The notes: generated from the sequence alone by a model not told the origin. A stretch of DNA of 64,000 bases from Azoarcus sp. KH32C (GCF_000349945.1 NC_020516.1:1116001-1180000), one strand, 5' to 3'; positions 36,129 to 49,954 are shown, counted from the first letter of the stretch. Program-made: numbers and translations.

Positions 36129-37157
36129 ATGATCAAGGTTGGCGTCGTTGGTGGTACGGGTTACACGGGAGTCGAACTCCTTAGGCTGTTGGCGCTGCAT
36201 CCGGGTGTGAAATTGCACGCGATCACGTCGCGCGGCGATGCCGGTATGCCGGTCTCGAACATGTTCCCGAGCCTGCGTGGCCGCGTCGATCTATGCTTCG
36301 TCACGCCCGCCGAGGCGCGACTGGCCGAATGTGACGTGGTGTTCTTTGCCACACCCAACGGCATCGCGATGCAGCAGGCAGCGGAGCTCGTCGCTGCCGG
36401 CGTGCGTGTGATAGACCTCGCCGCCGACTTCCGCATCCGCGACATCGCGGAATGGGAGAAGTGGTACGGTATGCAGCACGCCGCGCCGTCGCTGGTTGCC
36501 GAAGCAGTCTACGGCTTGCCCGAACGCAATCGCGAACAGATTCGCAGTGCCCGTGTGCTCGCCAATCCGGGCTGCTATCCGACGGCCGTCCAACTCGGCT
36601 TCCTGCCATTGCTCGAAGCGGGCGCGATCGACGTCACGCACCTGGTTGCCGACGCAAAGTCGGGTGTTTCCGGGGCAGGCCGCAAAGCTGAAGTCCATAC
36701 GCTCTTCGCTGAAGCGGCGGACAGCTTCAAGGCTTACGGGGTGCCTGGACATCGCCATCTTCCCGAGATCCGGCAAGGGCTCGTCGGCATGGCGGGCAAG
36801 TCGGTCGGTCTGACCTTCGTGCCGCATCTCACCCCGATGATTCGCGGCATCCACGCTACCCTTTACGGGAAGCTGACGCGGGACATCGACCTGCAGGTAC
36901 TGTTCGAGGAGCGCTACCGCAACGAGCCGTTTGTCGATGTTCTCCCGGCAGGCTCCCATCCCGAGACCCGCTCGGTCCGCGCGAGCAACCTGTGCCGGAT
37001 TGCGGTGCATCGGCCGCAGGGCGGGGACGTCGTGGTCGTGCTGTCGGTCATCGACAATCTCGTCAAGGGCGCGGCGGGCCAGGCAGTGCAGAACATGAAC
37101 ATCATGTTCGGCCTGGAAGAGTCGCTCGGCCTGGATATCGTTCCGGTTAGCCCCTGA
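36129..37157 (+). CDS. argC: N-acetyl-gamma-glutamyl-phosphate reductase
   Basis: NADPH-dependent reduction of N-acetylglutamyl phosphate to the semialdehyde in arginine synthesis; cytoplasmic. 342 residues. The N-terminal GGTGYTG nucleotide motif and the catalytic Cys149 (ANPGCYPT) are present, as is the C-terminal PHLTPMIRGI stretch. AAAGGAG fixes the ATG at 36129. It stands alone between the rpsI terminator and erpA. Confidence 0.97.
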   Translation: MIKVGVVGGTGYTGVELLRLLALHPGVKLHAITSRGDAGMPVSNMFPSLRGRVDLCFVTPAEARLAECDVVFFATPNGIAMQQAAELVAAGVRVIDLAADFRIRDIAEWEKWYGMQHAAPSLVAEAVYGLPERNREQIRSARVLANPGCYPTAVQLGFLPLLEAGAIDVTHLVADAKSGVSGAGRKAEVHTLFAEAADSFKAYGVPGHRHLPEIRQGLVGMAGKSVGLTFVPHLTPMIRGIHATLYGKLTRDIDLQVLFEERYRNEPFVDVLPAGSHPETRSVRASNLCRIAVHRPQGGDVVVVLSVIDNLVKGAAGQAVQNMNIMFGLEESLGLDIVPVSP

Positions 37158-37165
37158 TGGAACCA

Positions 37166-37219
37166 TTTCGTCGCTGATAACTCTCATTTTGACGAAACGG
37201 CCCAGTCTGTCGCATCATG
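37166..37219 (+). promoter_or_regulatory. Candidate erpA promoter with overlapping inverted repeat
   Basis: TTGACG (37190-37195), 18 bases, CATCAT (37214-37219). The -35 element lies inside the right arm of an inverted repeat TTTCGTC (37166-37172)/GACGAAA (37191-37197). A repressor site is possible; no known regulator motif is recognised. Confidence 0.35.
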
Positions 37220-37247
37220 TGGCAGTGCCCCCAAATGAGGACAAATT

Positions 37248-37598
37248 ATGAACACCGCAGTTGAAACCTCCGACTTCCTGGTCTTTACCGACAGCGCGGC
37301 CGCGAAGGTCAAGGAACTGATCGAAGAAGAAGGCAATCCCGAACTGAAGCTGCGCGTCTTCGTCAGTGGCGGCGGCTGCTCGGGCTTCCAGTACGGATTC
37401 ACCTTCGACGAAGAAGTGAACGACGACGACACGGCGCTCGAGAAGAACGGCGTGACGCTGCTGGTCGACTCGATGAGCTACCAGTACCTGGCGGGCGCCG
37501 AGATCGACTTCACCGACGGTCTCGAAGGTTCGCAGTTCGTGATTCGCAATCCGAACGCGACGAGCACCTGCGGTTGCGGATCGTCGTTCTCCGCCTGA
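37248..37598 (+). CDS. erpA: Iron-sulphur cluster insertion protein ErpA
   Basis: An A-type carrier that delivers Fe-S clusters to target enzymes such as the isoprenoid enzymes IspG/IspH. 116 residues with the three invariant cysteines: Cys44 (GGGCSGF), Cys108 and Cys110 (TCGCG). AGGAC lies before the ATG. It has its own terminator and stands apart from any isc or suf genes. Confidence 0.96.
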   Translation: MNTAVETSDFLVFTDSAAAKVKELIEEEGNPELKLRVFVSGGGCSGFQYGFTFDEEVNDDDTALEKNGVTLLVDSMSYQYLAGAEIDFTDGLEGSQFVIRNPNATSTCGCGSSFSA

Positions 37599-37617
37599 AT
37601 CAGCGCCTTTGCGCAAC

Positions 37618-37649
37618 AAAAAGGGGATGCTTGGCATCCCCTTTTGTTT
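37618..37649. terminator. Bidirectional terminator between erpA and the M23 peptidase gene
   Basis: AAAAGGGGATGC (37619-37630) pairs perfectly with GCATCCCCTTTT (37634-37645) over a 3-base loop. The A-run before and T-run after serve both strands; it lies in the gap between convergent genes. Confidence 0.92.
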
Positions 37650-37672
37650 GGCCTCTAACCGGTGGTGGGCGC

Positions 37673-38995
37673 TCAGTCCGCGCGCGCCACAGCGGTATGG
37701 TTCAGAAGTGCGAGCCGATCGACGAGCGACTGGGTGTCACGCTTGAACGTCACCAGTGACTGTTTGTCGAGCGGATGCGCGGTTGGCAGTGCAATCTTCA
37801 TCGGGTCGTTCGGTACACCGTTGAGCCGGATCTCGTAGTGCAGGTGCGGTCCGGTCGCCCATCCCGTCGAGCCGACGTATCCGATCACGTCGCCCTGGCG
37901 AATCCGCGCCCCCTTGCGCAGTCCGCTCACGAACGCACTCAGATGCCCGTATGCCGACTCGTAGTGGTCGCGGTGCTGCAGCACGATGATGTTGCCGTAG
38001 CCGCGTTGCGTACCGACGAATTCCACGACGCCATTCGATGCCGCCTTGACCGGAGTGCCGGAGGCTGCGGCAAAGTCCGTGCCCGTGTGCGCCCGCCAAG
38101 TGTTCAGGATCGGATGGACGCGCCCGCCGAAGTTTGACGAAATGCGGGAGAACTCGAGCGGGTAGCGCAGGAAGGCCTGGTTCAGGCCGCGTCCGTCCGG
38201 CGTGTAATAGGCGTCGGCGCCGTCGCTGTCCCGATGCAGGAGCACCGTATGGCTCTTGCCTTGATTGACGAATTCGGCAGCCAGGATGCGACCCGTTCTT
38301 ACCGAGATGCCGCGATCGTAGATTGCTTCATAGACGACACTGAAGCGGTCGCCGCGCCGCAGGTCGCTGCTGAAGTCGATTTCCGTGCCGAAGATCTCGG
38401 CAAGCTTGGTCGCGATGCTGTCGGGAATGCCGGCGGCGTCCGTCGCGCCGAACAGGGTCTGGCGGATTTCGCCGTTGCGCATTTCGACGTGGGTTTCGGC
38501 GGCTTCCGCCTCGGAGCTGCTCGCGCGGATGCCCGCGTCCGTGCGCTCGATCGTAAACCGGTTGTCGGTTCCGGATAGCGGGAGGCTCAGCGATGCGATA
38601 CGCCCGTCGCGATGGACCACGGCGAGCAGCGAGCGGCCGGCGCGAAGTTGCCGTTGCGCAGCGAGTCCCGCAGGCTGATTCAGCGCGTCGACCGCTTCCG
38701 GGTCGTTCGCGCCGATTCGCTTGAAGATCGTCTGAATGGTATCGCCCGGCAGGATCCGCTCGTGAAAGACGAACGGCAGGTCGCTTGCGTCCTGAATCTC
38801 GGCCTTGACCGAGCCGAGCTGTTCGACCACTGTTTCGGGCTCGAACGGAGCCGAACTCATTCCCGGCGCGACCGCGGTGGCGGCCACGACCCCGAGGAGC
38901 GACGTTGCTGCCACTCCGGACATCACTAGTCCGCGACGGGTGGGAGGGAGATGGGCCCTGAGTTCGGCTAGAATCTTGACTTTTCGCGACTGCAT
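37673..38995 (-). CDS. M23-family murein endopeptidase (MepM-like)
   Basis: A 440-residue envelope protease predicted to cut peptidoglycan cross-links. One membrane anchor lies near the N-terminus (about 22-45). It is followed by an OapA/LysM-like region and a C-terminal peptidase M23 domain with zinc ligands in HTGTDF and GPHLHYE, so the site looks active. The ATG at 38995 is preferred to the TTG at 39010. It is divergent from tyrS, an arrangement I recall from other betaproteobacteria. Confidence 0.92.
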   Translation of the reverse strand: MQSRKVKILAELRAHLPPTRRGLVMSGVAATSLLGVVAATAVAPGMSSAPFEPETVVEQLGSVKAEIQDASDLPFVFHERILPGDTIQTIFKRIGANDPEAVDALNQPAGLAAQRQLRAGRSLLAVVHRDGRIASLSLPLSGTDNRFTIERTDAGIRASSSEAEAAETHVEMRNGEIRQTLFGATDAAGIPDSIATKLAEIFGTEIDFSSDLRRGDRFSVVYEAIYDRGISVRTGRILAAEFVNQGKSHTVLLHRDSDGADAYYTPDGRGLNQAFLRYPLEFSRISSNFGGRVHPILNTWRAHTGTDFAAASGTPVKAASNGVVEFVGTQRGYGNIIVLQHRDHYESAYGHLSAFVSGLRKGARIRQGDVIGYVGSTGWATGPHLHYEIRLNGVPNDPMKIALPTAHPLDKQSLVTFKRDTQSLVDRLALLNHTAVARAD

Positions 38996-39069
38996 GGGAA
39001 TTTTGGGCAAAAAACTTCCCGGATTTTATCAAAAAAACTTGCCCGCACCGTAACGAAATGGAGAGTTGC

Positions 39070-40269
39070 ATGACTGACGTACAGGGAGCCCTCGAGCTGA
39101 TCAAGCGTGGCGCCGACGAGCTGCTGGTCGAGGCGGAGCTGGTCGAACGGCTTAAGGCGAATCGTCCGCTTCGGGTGAAGGCGGGGTTCGATCCGACGGC
39201 TCCCGACCTCCATCTCGGTCACACGGTGCTCATCAACAAGTTGCGGCAGTTCCAGGAACTCGGTCACCAGGTCCTGTTCCTGATCGGCGATTTCACCGGC
39301 ATGATCGGTGACCCGACCGGAAAGAATGCGACCCGGCCGCCACTGTCGCGCGAGCAGATCATGGAGAACGCCCGGACCTACCAGGAGCAGGTGTTCAAGA
39401 TTCTCGATCCCGATCGGACCGAAATCTGTTTCAACTCCAGCTGGATGGAGGCCCTCGGCTCGGCCGGTATGATCCGGCTGGCGTCACGCAACACGGTTGC
39501 CCGTATGCTGGAACGTGACGACTTTTCGAAGCGGTACGCGAGCGGCCAGCCGATCGCAATCCACGAGTTCCTCTACCCGCTGTGTCAGGGTTACGACTCG
39601 GTGGCGATGCGAGCCGATGTCGAGCTCGGCGGGACGGATCAGAAATTCAATCTGCTGATGGGGCGTGAGTTGCAGAAGCATGAGGGTCAGGCGCCGCAGT
39701 GCGTGCTGATGATGCCGCTGCTGGAAGGCCTCGACGGCGTGAACAAGATGTCCAAGTCCCTCGGCAACTACATCGGCATCGCCGAGCCCGCGCGCGAAAT
39801 TTTCGGCAAGGTGATGTCGATCTCGGATGATTTGATGTGGCGCTATTACGAGCTTCTCTCCTTCCGTTCAACCGCGGAAATCGCGGCCTTGCGTCGTGAA
39901 GTGGAGGGCGGCCGCAATCCGCGCGACATCAAGGTGCTGCTTGCGCAGGAGCTCGTCGCTCGCTTCCACGACCAGCGGTCCGCCGAGGATGCGCTCAGCG
40001 AATTCGAGGCCCGGTTCCAGCGCGGCGTGCTGCCGGACGACATGCCGGAGGTGAGCGTGGTCGTCGGCGCGGCGGGGCTGCCGGTGTTCCAGGTCATCAA
40101 ACAGGCGGGGCTGACAGGGACGACCTCCGAAGCGATGCGGATGATCGAGCAGGGTGCGGTGCGGCTCAATGGCGAGCGCGTCGAAGACAAGGCCCTGATC
40201 CTTGCGACCGGCCAGAAGGTCATCCTGCAGGTGGGTAAGCGCAAGTTCGCCGCTGTGCGTCTGGACTGA
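39070..40269 (+). CDS. tyrS: Tyrosyl-tRNA synthetase
   Basis: Charges tRNA-Tyr; class I synthetase. 399 residues with HLGH (48-51), KMSKS (226-230) and a C-terminal S4 RNA-binding domain (SEAMRMIEQGAVRLNGERV). It is of the TyrZ-like group that carries HLGH rather than the HIGH of TyrS. GGAGAG lies before the ATG at 39070. Confidence 0.96.
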   Translation: MTDVQGALELIKRGADELLVEAELVERLKANRPLRVKAGFDPTAPDLHLGHTVLINKLRQFQELGHQVLFLIGDFTGMIGDPTGKNATRPPLSREQIMENARTYQEQVFKILDPDRTEICFNSSWMEALGSAGMIRLASRNTVARMLERDDFSKRYASGQPIAIHEFLYPLCQGYDSVAMRADVELGGTDQKFNLLMGRELQKHEGQAPQCVLMMPLLEGLDGVNKMSKSLGNYIGIAEPAREIFGKVMSISDDLMWRYYELLSFRSTAEIAALRREVEGGRNPRDIKVLLAQELVARFHDQRSAEDALSEFEARFQRGVLPDDMPEVSVVVGAAGLPVFQVIKQAGLTGTTSEAMRMIEQGAVRLNGERVEDKALILATGQKVILQVGKRKFAAVRLD

Positions 40270-40328
40270 ACGAAGAAAGGCTCACCAGCGCGGGAAATTC
40301 GCTTCCAAGCCAATTCTCCACTTGGCAA

Positions 40329-40334
40329 TATAAT
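40329..40334 (+). promoter_or_regulatory. Consensus -10 element before the CHASE-GGDEF-EAL gene
   Basis: A perfect TATAAT lies 63 bases before the ATG at 40398. No good -35 is found at 16-18 bases, so an activator may be needed. Confidence 0.4.
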
Positions 40335-40397
40335 CAAAAGGCATTCTATTACTTTCGGTGGATGGCCTAGTCAGCGGTCGCGCCCGATCGAGGGGCA

Positions 40398-43300
40398 ATG
40401 TCATGCTCTCGATCACGCGACGACTTGTGGAGGATCTTGACTCAGATGGCGAATGCGCCACATTTCTACCGCCGCCTCTTCGTGCGCCCGAGTACGGCGG
40501 GCCTTGTCGCGTTCCTCGTTGCCGCCCTTGCGGCAGCGGTCTACGTCCTGCATTCCGAGCGAGAGGCGCTCCATGTTAGACGCGCCGAGGTCGCCGATCT
40601 CATTGGCGATAAGGCGCACGAGGTCGAGAACGCGGTCCAGCACGGGCTCACCGCAACCTATGCGCTGGCCGCGCTCGTGCGGCAGGGGCGCGGGGCCGTG
40701 CCGAACTTCGAAGCGGTTGCGACGGAGATGCTCCGCTACTACCCGGGCGCCGACTCGCTTCAGCTCGCCCCGGGTGGCGTCATCCGGCAGGTTGTCCCGC
40801 TGGTCGAGAACGCTAAGGCGATCGGCCACGACCTTCTGGCCGATCCCGCTCGCACAAAGGAGGCGTTTCTTGCACGGGATACCGGCAAGCTGACTTTGGC
40901 AGGGCCATTCAACCTGATGCAAGGTGGTATTGGCGCTGTCGGTCGCCTCCCGGTGTATCTCGACGACGAATATGGGCGGTCGCATTTCTGGGGCTTCGTC
41001 ACCGTTCTCATCCGTTTCCCGAATGTGCTTGTTCGCGCCCAGTTGCCGCAACTCGTGAAGCGTGGCTTTCAGTATGAGCTCTGGCGGGTGCATCCGGACA
41101 CCGGCCAGAAGCAGGTGATCGCGGCGTCGTCCGAGACGCCGCTCGTCGATCCGGTCGATCGTGCACTGAACATGCCTAACGGTGTATGGACGATGAGCGT
41201 GGCGCCGATCGATGGGTGGGCGCATAGGGAGGATCTCGTCCTCAAGAGTTTTCTCGGTCTCATGTTCAGCTTTCTGATCGGCTGGCTTGCGAAGCAGATG
41301 GCCGAACTGCGGGAGCACCGGCATCGTCTCGAGAGTCTCGTCGACGAACGCACCCTCGAACTGGCCGCCCGCGAGTCGAAGCTCGCCGCGTTAATCGGGT
41401 CGCTCCCCGATCTACTATTCGTGCTCGACGAAAGTGGTCGCATCACGGAATGCCATTCTCCAGATCCCTCGCTGCTCTATCTGCCGATTCCGAACTTCCT
41501 GGGGCGCCCTTATGGCGACGCACTGCCCGGCGAAGTCATCGACAAGATCCGTGCCGCCCTTGTGGGCATTGCGCGCGACGGCCAGCGGCGGGAATTCGAA
41601 TACAGTCTCGATGTTCCCGCAGGCACGCGCCAATTCAGCGCCTCGATGAGCCAGCTCAGCGTAGGAAGCGGGCAACCGGGCGGCTACATCGCGTTGGTGC
41701 GGGATGTCACCGAGCGCAAGCTCGCGGAAGAGCGCATGCAGGAAGCGATGGTCGTCTTCGATGCATCGAGCCAGGGGATCATGACGGCCAATGCCGACGG
41801 CGTGATCACGTCGGTCAATCCTGCGTTCCAGGCCATTACCGGCTATTCGGCCGAAGAGGTGGTCGGGCAAATGCCCTCGATGTTCAAGTCCGGCCGTCAC
41901 GATCAGGCCTTCTACCAGAACCTCTGGGCGACGCTCGAGCGAGTGGGGCGCTGGGAAGGCGAGATATGGAATCGGCGGAAGTCCGGCGATATCTATCCCC
42001 AATGGCTCTCCATTTCGGCCGTGCGCGACAGCGATGGCAAACTCATCAAATACGTGTCGATCTTCAGCGACATGACGCGTCGCAAGCAGCGTGAGGAAGT
42101 CATCTGGCGGCAGGCGAACTTCGACGCCCTCACCGGGCTCGCAAACCGCAACCTGCTTCATGATCGGCTGGAGCGTTCGCTCGCCCACAGCCGGCGCACC
42201 CGGCACAAGGCCGGGCTGATATTCCTCGATCTCGACGGTTTCAAGTGGATCAACGACACCCTCGGGCACGACGTCGGCGACGAAATGCTCGTCGAGGTCG
42301 CAAGCCGCTTGCAAGGATGTGTCCGGAGTCAAGATACAGTCGGGCGCCTGGGGGGCGACGAGTTCACACTGGTGGTCGAGGATATCGACGACGCAGATGG
42401 TCTCCAGACCGTCGCGGAGAAGGTGCTCAATGTCCTTCGTGAGCCCTTCGTTCTTGCTGGAGCGAACCGCTACATCTCGGGGAGCCTTGGGATTACGGTC
42501 TTTCCGGACGACGGCGACGACGTGCAGACGCTGCTGCGCAATGCGGACATTGCCATGTACCAGTCCAAGCAGTTGGGCAAGAACCGTTGTCAGTTCTACG
42601 CACAGGATATGCAGGAGGCGGCGCGAGCTCGTGTTCAGTTGGAAGGGGAACTGCGCGCAGCGATTGCTCAACAACAGTTCGTGCTCTACTACCAGCCGAT
42701 CGTCGAGGCTCAAGGCGGCCGGGTCGCCGGCGCGGAGGCGCTCATTCGCTGGCGTCATCCGCAGCGCGGCCTTGTTCCGCCGAACGAATTCATCGGTATC
42801 GCGGAAGACACCGGCCTGATCGTCGCCATCGGCGAGTGGGTGCTTACAGAAGCGGTCCGCCAGACACGACAATGGCGCGAGGCTGGGCTGCCCGCGCTGC
42901 GCATCGCGGTCAATGTCTCGGGCGTACAGTTCCGCGAAGCGGGTCTGCTGCCGCTCGTGGGGCGCCTGTGCGAAGACCGGCAGGATGGAGACTTCGAGCT
43001 CGTCCTTGAAATCACCGAATCGGTGCTCATGCAAAGTAGCGATGTCACTGAGGCACGCATGCGCGAAATCGGAGCGTTCGGCATCGGCTACTCGCTGGAC
43101 GATTTTGGTACAGGCTATTCGTCGCTCTCGTATCTCAAGCGATTCCCCGTCGGCGGCGTCAAGATCGATCGCAGCTTCGTGCGTGATTGCCCTGAAGACC
43201 GCAACGACCGGCTGCTGGTCGAGGCGATCATCAATATGGCCCACAGCCTCGCACTGAAGGTGACGGCCGAAGGCGTCGAAACGGAAGCCCAGCGCGCGTT

Positions 43301-43403
43301 CCTGCGTGAGCGCGGTTGCGACTATCTGCAGGGCTATCTCGTCAGCAAGCCGCTTCCGGCGAATGATTTCGAGCGTTTTGTCGCCGATGCGCTCAAGCGA
43401 TGA
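40398..43403 (+). CDS. CHASE-PAS-GGDEF-EAL cyclic-di-GMP signalling protein
   Basis: A 1001-residue inner-membrane protein. Two membrane segments (about 33-52 and 284-302) flank a periplasmic CHASE-type sensor (about 75-245). Two PAS domains follow (about 325-445 and 450-565), then GGDEF with an intact active site (GGDEF, 652-656) and inhibitory RxxD site (RSQD, 643-646), then EAL (EALIRW, 780-785) with DDFGTGYSS, AEGVE and QGYLVSKP. Both catalytic halves look competent. GAGGGG precedes the ATG at 40398. It stands alone between tyrS and the rrn operon. Confidence 0.93.
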   Translation: MSCSRSRDDLWRILTQMANAPHFYRRLFVRPSTAGLVAFLVAALAAAVYVLHSEREALHVRRAEVADLIGDKAHEVENAVQHGLTATYALAALVRQGRGAVPNFEAVATEMLRYYPGADSLQLAPGGVIRQVVPLVENAKAIGHDLLADPARTKEAFLARDTGKLTLAGPFNLMQGGIGAVGRLPVYLDDEYGRSHFWGFVTVLIRFPNVLVRAQLPQLVKRGFQYELWRVHPDTGQKQVIAASSETPLVDPVDRALNMPNGVWTMSVAPIDGWAHREDLVLKSFLGLMFSFLIGWLAKQMAELREHRHRLESLVDERTLELAARESKLAALIGSLPDLLFVLDESGRITECHSPDPSLLYLPIPNFLGRPYGDALPGEVIDKIRAALVGIARDGQRREFEYSLDVPAGTRQFSASMSQLSVGSGQPGGYIALVRDVTERKLAEERMQEAMVVFDASSQGIMTANADGVITSVNPAFQAITGYSAEEVVGQMPSMFKSGRHDQAFYQNLWATLERVGRWEGEIWNRRKSGDIYPQWLSISAVRDSDGKLIKYVSIFSDMTRRKQREEVIWRQANFDALTGLANRNLLHDRLERSLAHSRRTRHKAGLIFLDLDGFKWINDTLGHDVGDEMLVEVASRLQGCVRSQDTVGRLGGDEFTLVVEDIDDADGLQTVAEKVLNVLREPFVLAGANRYISGSLGITVFPDDGDDVQTLLRNADIAMYQSKQLGKNRCQFYAQDMQEAARARVQLEGELRAAIAQQQFVLYYQPIVEAQGGRVAGAEALIRWRHPQRGLVPPNEFIGIAEDTGLIVAIGEWVLTEAVRQTRQWREAGLPALRIAVNVSGVQFREAGLLPLVGRLCEDRQDGDFELVLEITESVLMQSSDVTEARMREIGAFGIGYSLDDFGTGYSSLSYLKRFPVGGVKIDRSFVRDCPEDRNDRLLVEAIINMAHSLALKVTAEGVETEAQRAFLRERGCDYLQGYLVSKPLPANDFERFVADALKR

Positions 43404-43422
43404 AGAAAACCAGGCGTGGGGC

Positions 43423-43450
43423 TTGACGCCGACCTTGTGGTCTATATAAT
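43423..43450 (+). promoter_or_regulatory. rrn promoter P1
   Basis: TTGACG (43423-43428), 16 bases, TATAAT (43445-43450), followed by a GC-rich discriminator (CCGCCCC) typical of stringently controlled rRNA promoters. Confidence 0.85.
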
Positions 43451-43550
43451 CCGCCCCTCTTCGCGACGCAGCGGTGAAACGCAGCGGCGGCGGAGAGGGG
43501 AAAGAGCGTTGAATGCAGTCGATGTTGAAGAAATAAAATATCGGCGGTGC

Positions 43551-43579
43551 TTGACGGCGACAGTGAAGTTTGTCAGAAT
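43551..43579 (+). promoter_or_regulatory. rrn promoter P2
   Basis: TTGACG (43551-43556), 17 bases, CAGAAT (43574-43579). It repeats the -35 of P1 128 bases downstream. Confidence 0.6.
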
Positions 43580-43587
43580 CTCTTTCT

Positions 43588-43615
43588 CGCTGCTTCGGCG
43601 GCGGTTCTTTAAAAA
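43588..43615 (+). promoter_or_regulatory. rRNA antitermination boxB-boxA
   Basis: A hairpin CGCTGC-TTCG-GCGGCG (43588-43603) with a stable UUCG loop is followed at once by TTCTTTAAAAA (43605-43615), close to the boxA consensus. A second boxA, TTCTTTAACAA, lies in the 16S-23S spacer at 45604-45614. Confidence 0.7.
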
Positions 43616-43620
43616 ATTGG

Positions 43621-43633
43621 ACAACCGATAAGT
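43621..43633 (+). other. Left arm of the 16S rRNA processing stem
   Basis: ACAACCGATAAGT is exactly complementary to 45317-45329 beyond the 3' end of 16S. Such stems are cut by RNase III. An equivalent 23S stem joins about 45769-45791 with 48658-48681. Confidence 0.75.
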
Positions 43634-43745
43634 GTGAGTGCTCGGTGGCGGCAGGCGCAAGTGGGTTCTTCGGAATCCGCGCTTTGCAAGCATTGAGTGC
43701 TCAGATGTAAGTCAGTAATGATTTCTTTGAGTGCATTGTTGGATT

Positions 43746-45282
<1,537 letters not shown>

Positions 45283-45358
45283 AAGAGAAGGCGCCGCTCG
45301 GCGCCGAGTGCTCACAACTTATCGGTTGTTCAGGCAACGAGAGCCTCGCGGTATCGGA

Positions 45359-45435
45359 GGGTCTGTAGCTCAGCTGGTTAGAGCACCGTCTTGATAAGGC
45401 GGGGGTCGTTGGTTCGAACCCAACCAGACCCACCA
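45359..45435 (+). tRNA. tRNA-Ile (GAU)
   Basis: 77 bases, anticodon GAT at 45393-45395, acceptor GGGTCTG/CAGACCC, encoded CCA. It lies in the 16S-23S spacer as in most proteobacteria. Confidence 0.98.
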
Positions 45436-45448
45436 CACGCAGTATCGG

Positions 45449-45524
45449 GGGGGATTAGCTCAGCTGGGAGAGCACCTGCTTTGCAAGCAGGGGGTCGTCG
45501 GTTCGATCCCGTCATCCTCCACCA
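45449..45524 (+). tRNA. tRNA-Ala (UGC)
   Basis: 76 bases, anticodon TGC within CTTTGCAAG, acceptor GGGGGAT/ATCCTCC, encoded CCA. It follows tRNA-Ile by 13 bases; the 260 bases after it hold only a boxA and the 23S processing arm. Confidence 0.98.
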
Positions 45525-45784
45525 TGATAGGTGGGGCTCGCGTCAGGGTTAAGCGGTGGGTAGCTCCGGTGGGCTGCGTAGCGCTTAGGCCTGAGTGCCA
45601 ATGTTCTTTAACAAAGTGGAAGAAGTAAAGTGTGCGACAGTCGGTCGGAAGATCGATTGTGGCATGGGTTGGTGTGATTGCATTTTTTGCATCTATCTGC
45701 GCTTTGAACCGGCGGCAGGTAGGTGCGCACAAGCGCGAGTTGCCTGTAGTGGTGGGGTCCTGTAGGAGGGGTCCAGCGTTATAG

Positions 45785-48668
<2,884 letters not shown>

Positions 48669-48765
48669 ATAACCCTGGATCCACGCCTCACCCGCAAGCA
48701 ACACCGCGCAAGCAATCACAACCCCCCATACCGCACACACTTCTCCCCCTTTGTTCCCCTTTACA

Positions 48766-48881
48766 GTCTGACGACCATAGCGTCCCGGAACCACCCCTTC
48801 CCATCCCGAACAGGACCGTGAAACAGGACCGCGCCGATGATAGTGCCTCTCGTGGGTGCGAAAGTAGGTCATCGTCAGACT
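48766..48881 (+). rRNA. rrf: 5S ribosomal RNA
   Basis: About 116 bases. The closing stem GTCTGACGA/TCGTCAGAC, the CCATCCCGAACAGGACCGTG core and GAAAGTAGGTC are typical. Ends are approximate. It lies about 97 bases after 23S. Confidence 0.95.
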
Positions 48882-48890
48882 ACCTATCCC

Positions 48891-48930
48891 AAAAAAGCCC
48901 GCCGTCTCAGACCAGACTGCGGGCTTTTTT
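48891..48930 (+). terminator. Terminator of the rrn operon
   Basis: AAAAAAGCCCGC (48891-48902) pairs with GCGGGCTTTTTT (48919-48930). It begins 10 bases after 5S. Confidence 0.93.
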
Positions 48931-49015
48931 ACGTCTGCCGGCCGGCACACTGCTAGAATCCGGCGCGCCACCTTCTTCAAGGCCTCGGAATGATCGACGA
49001 GGCCCACCATTGCCG

Positions 49016-49954
49016 ATGCCTTTGACTGCACAAGCACAATCTCTGCTCGACATGGTGTATCGCGTCGGAGCTCCGCGCTTTTACGAGCTGTCCGTCGCTC
49101 AGGCGCGCCATTCATTTGAGAAGCTGCAATTCGCTTTCGGTGGGGAACGCGTCGCCGTGGCGTACGTCGTCGATGTGCCGATAGGGCGGACGGATAGCGG
49201 CGATGTATTACTTGCGCGCTCATATCGCCCACTCGGCGCGAACCCCTCCGATGTCTTGCCGCTTGTCATCTATCTGCATGGCGGGGGCTGGTGCATCGGG
49301 GATGTCGCGAGTTATGACGGTTTTTGCCGCAGGCTCGCAAATGCGTCGGGTTGTGCCGTGTTGTCTGTCGACTACCGTTTGGCGCCGGAGCATGCCTTTC
49401 CAGCTGCGGTGCGTGATTCGATGTTCGCTCTGAAATGGGCGCAGGAGAATCACGGCCTGCTCGGAATCAATCCGCGAAAAATCTCTCTTGCAGGCGACAG
49501 TGCCGGCGGGAATTTGGCTGTGGTCACCGCGCTGGAGGCGCGCGATCGCGGTGTGGATGCCGTGAGACAGCTGCTGCTCATCTATCCGTCGACCCAGATT
49601 CACAGTGAGCGTCCGTCGCGAAAGCGCTTCAGCGATGGGTATTTCCTGGACCGGGAGAGCCTCGAGTGGTTCTTCACTCGTTATCTGCCGGAGGGTGGTG
49701 CGGACGATTGGCGCACTTCCCCGTTCCTGGCCGATTCGTTGGCAGGGCTGCCTCCGATTCTTCTCCTGATGGCGGAGTTTGACCCCTTGGTAGACGACTG
49801 CCTTGCATTCGCGGCGCGGGTGGAGCGCGAGGGCGGTGCCGTCGATCGAGTGATGTTCGATGGGGTTGTGCACGGATTCGTGACGCTTCCGAAGCTATTT
49901 CCTGAAGCCATTGCCGCGATCGAGGTGATAGGAGAGCGGCTTCGGCGGCTGTAA
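49016..49954 (+). CDS. Alpha/beta hydrolase (HSL-type esterase)
   Basis: A 312-residue soluble esterase/lipase-like enzyme of the hormone-sensitive lipase group. The oxyanion-hole motif HGGGW, the nucleophile elbow GDSAGGN, the Asp (EFDPLVDD) and His (GVVHGF) are in order. The start at 49016 (MPLTAQAQSLLD) is chosen; the open frame upstream runs through the rrn terminator and 5S and cannot be coding. The substrate is unknown. It precedes the polysaccharide genes by about 200 bases, which may be coincidence. Confidence 0.88.
   Translation: MPLTAQAQSLLDMVYRVGAPRFYELSVAQARHSFEKLQFAFGGERVAVAYVVDVPIGRTDSGDVLLARSYRPLGANPSDVLPLVIYLHGGGWCIGDVASYDGFCRRLANASGCAVLSVDYRLAPEHAFPAAVRDSMFALKWAQENHGLLGINPRKISLAGDSAGGNLAVVTALEARDRGVDAVRQLLLIYPSTQIHSERPSRKRFSDGYFLDRESLEWFFTRYLPEGGADDWRTSPFLADSLAGLPPILLLMAEFDPLVDDCLAFAARVEREGGAVDRVMFDGVVHGFVTLPKLFPEAIAAIEVIGERLRRL

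Noticed and set aside
43416..43631. Open frames in the rrn leader (both strands)
   Set aside because: They overlap the P1/P2 promoters, boxB/boxA and the 16S processing arm; no ribosome site or protein-like composition.
48818..49015. N-terminal extension of the alpha/beta hydrolase through 5S rRNA and the rrn terminator
   Set aside because: Those bases encode 5S rRNA and its terminator; the family match starts at 49016.
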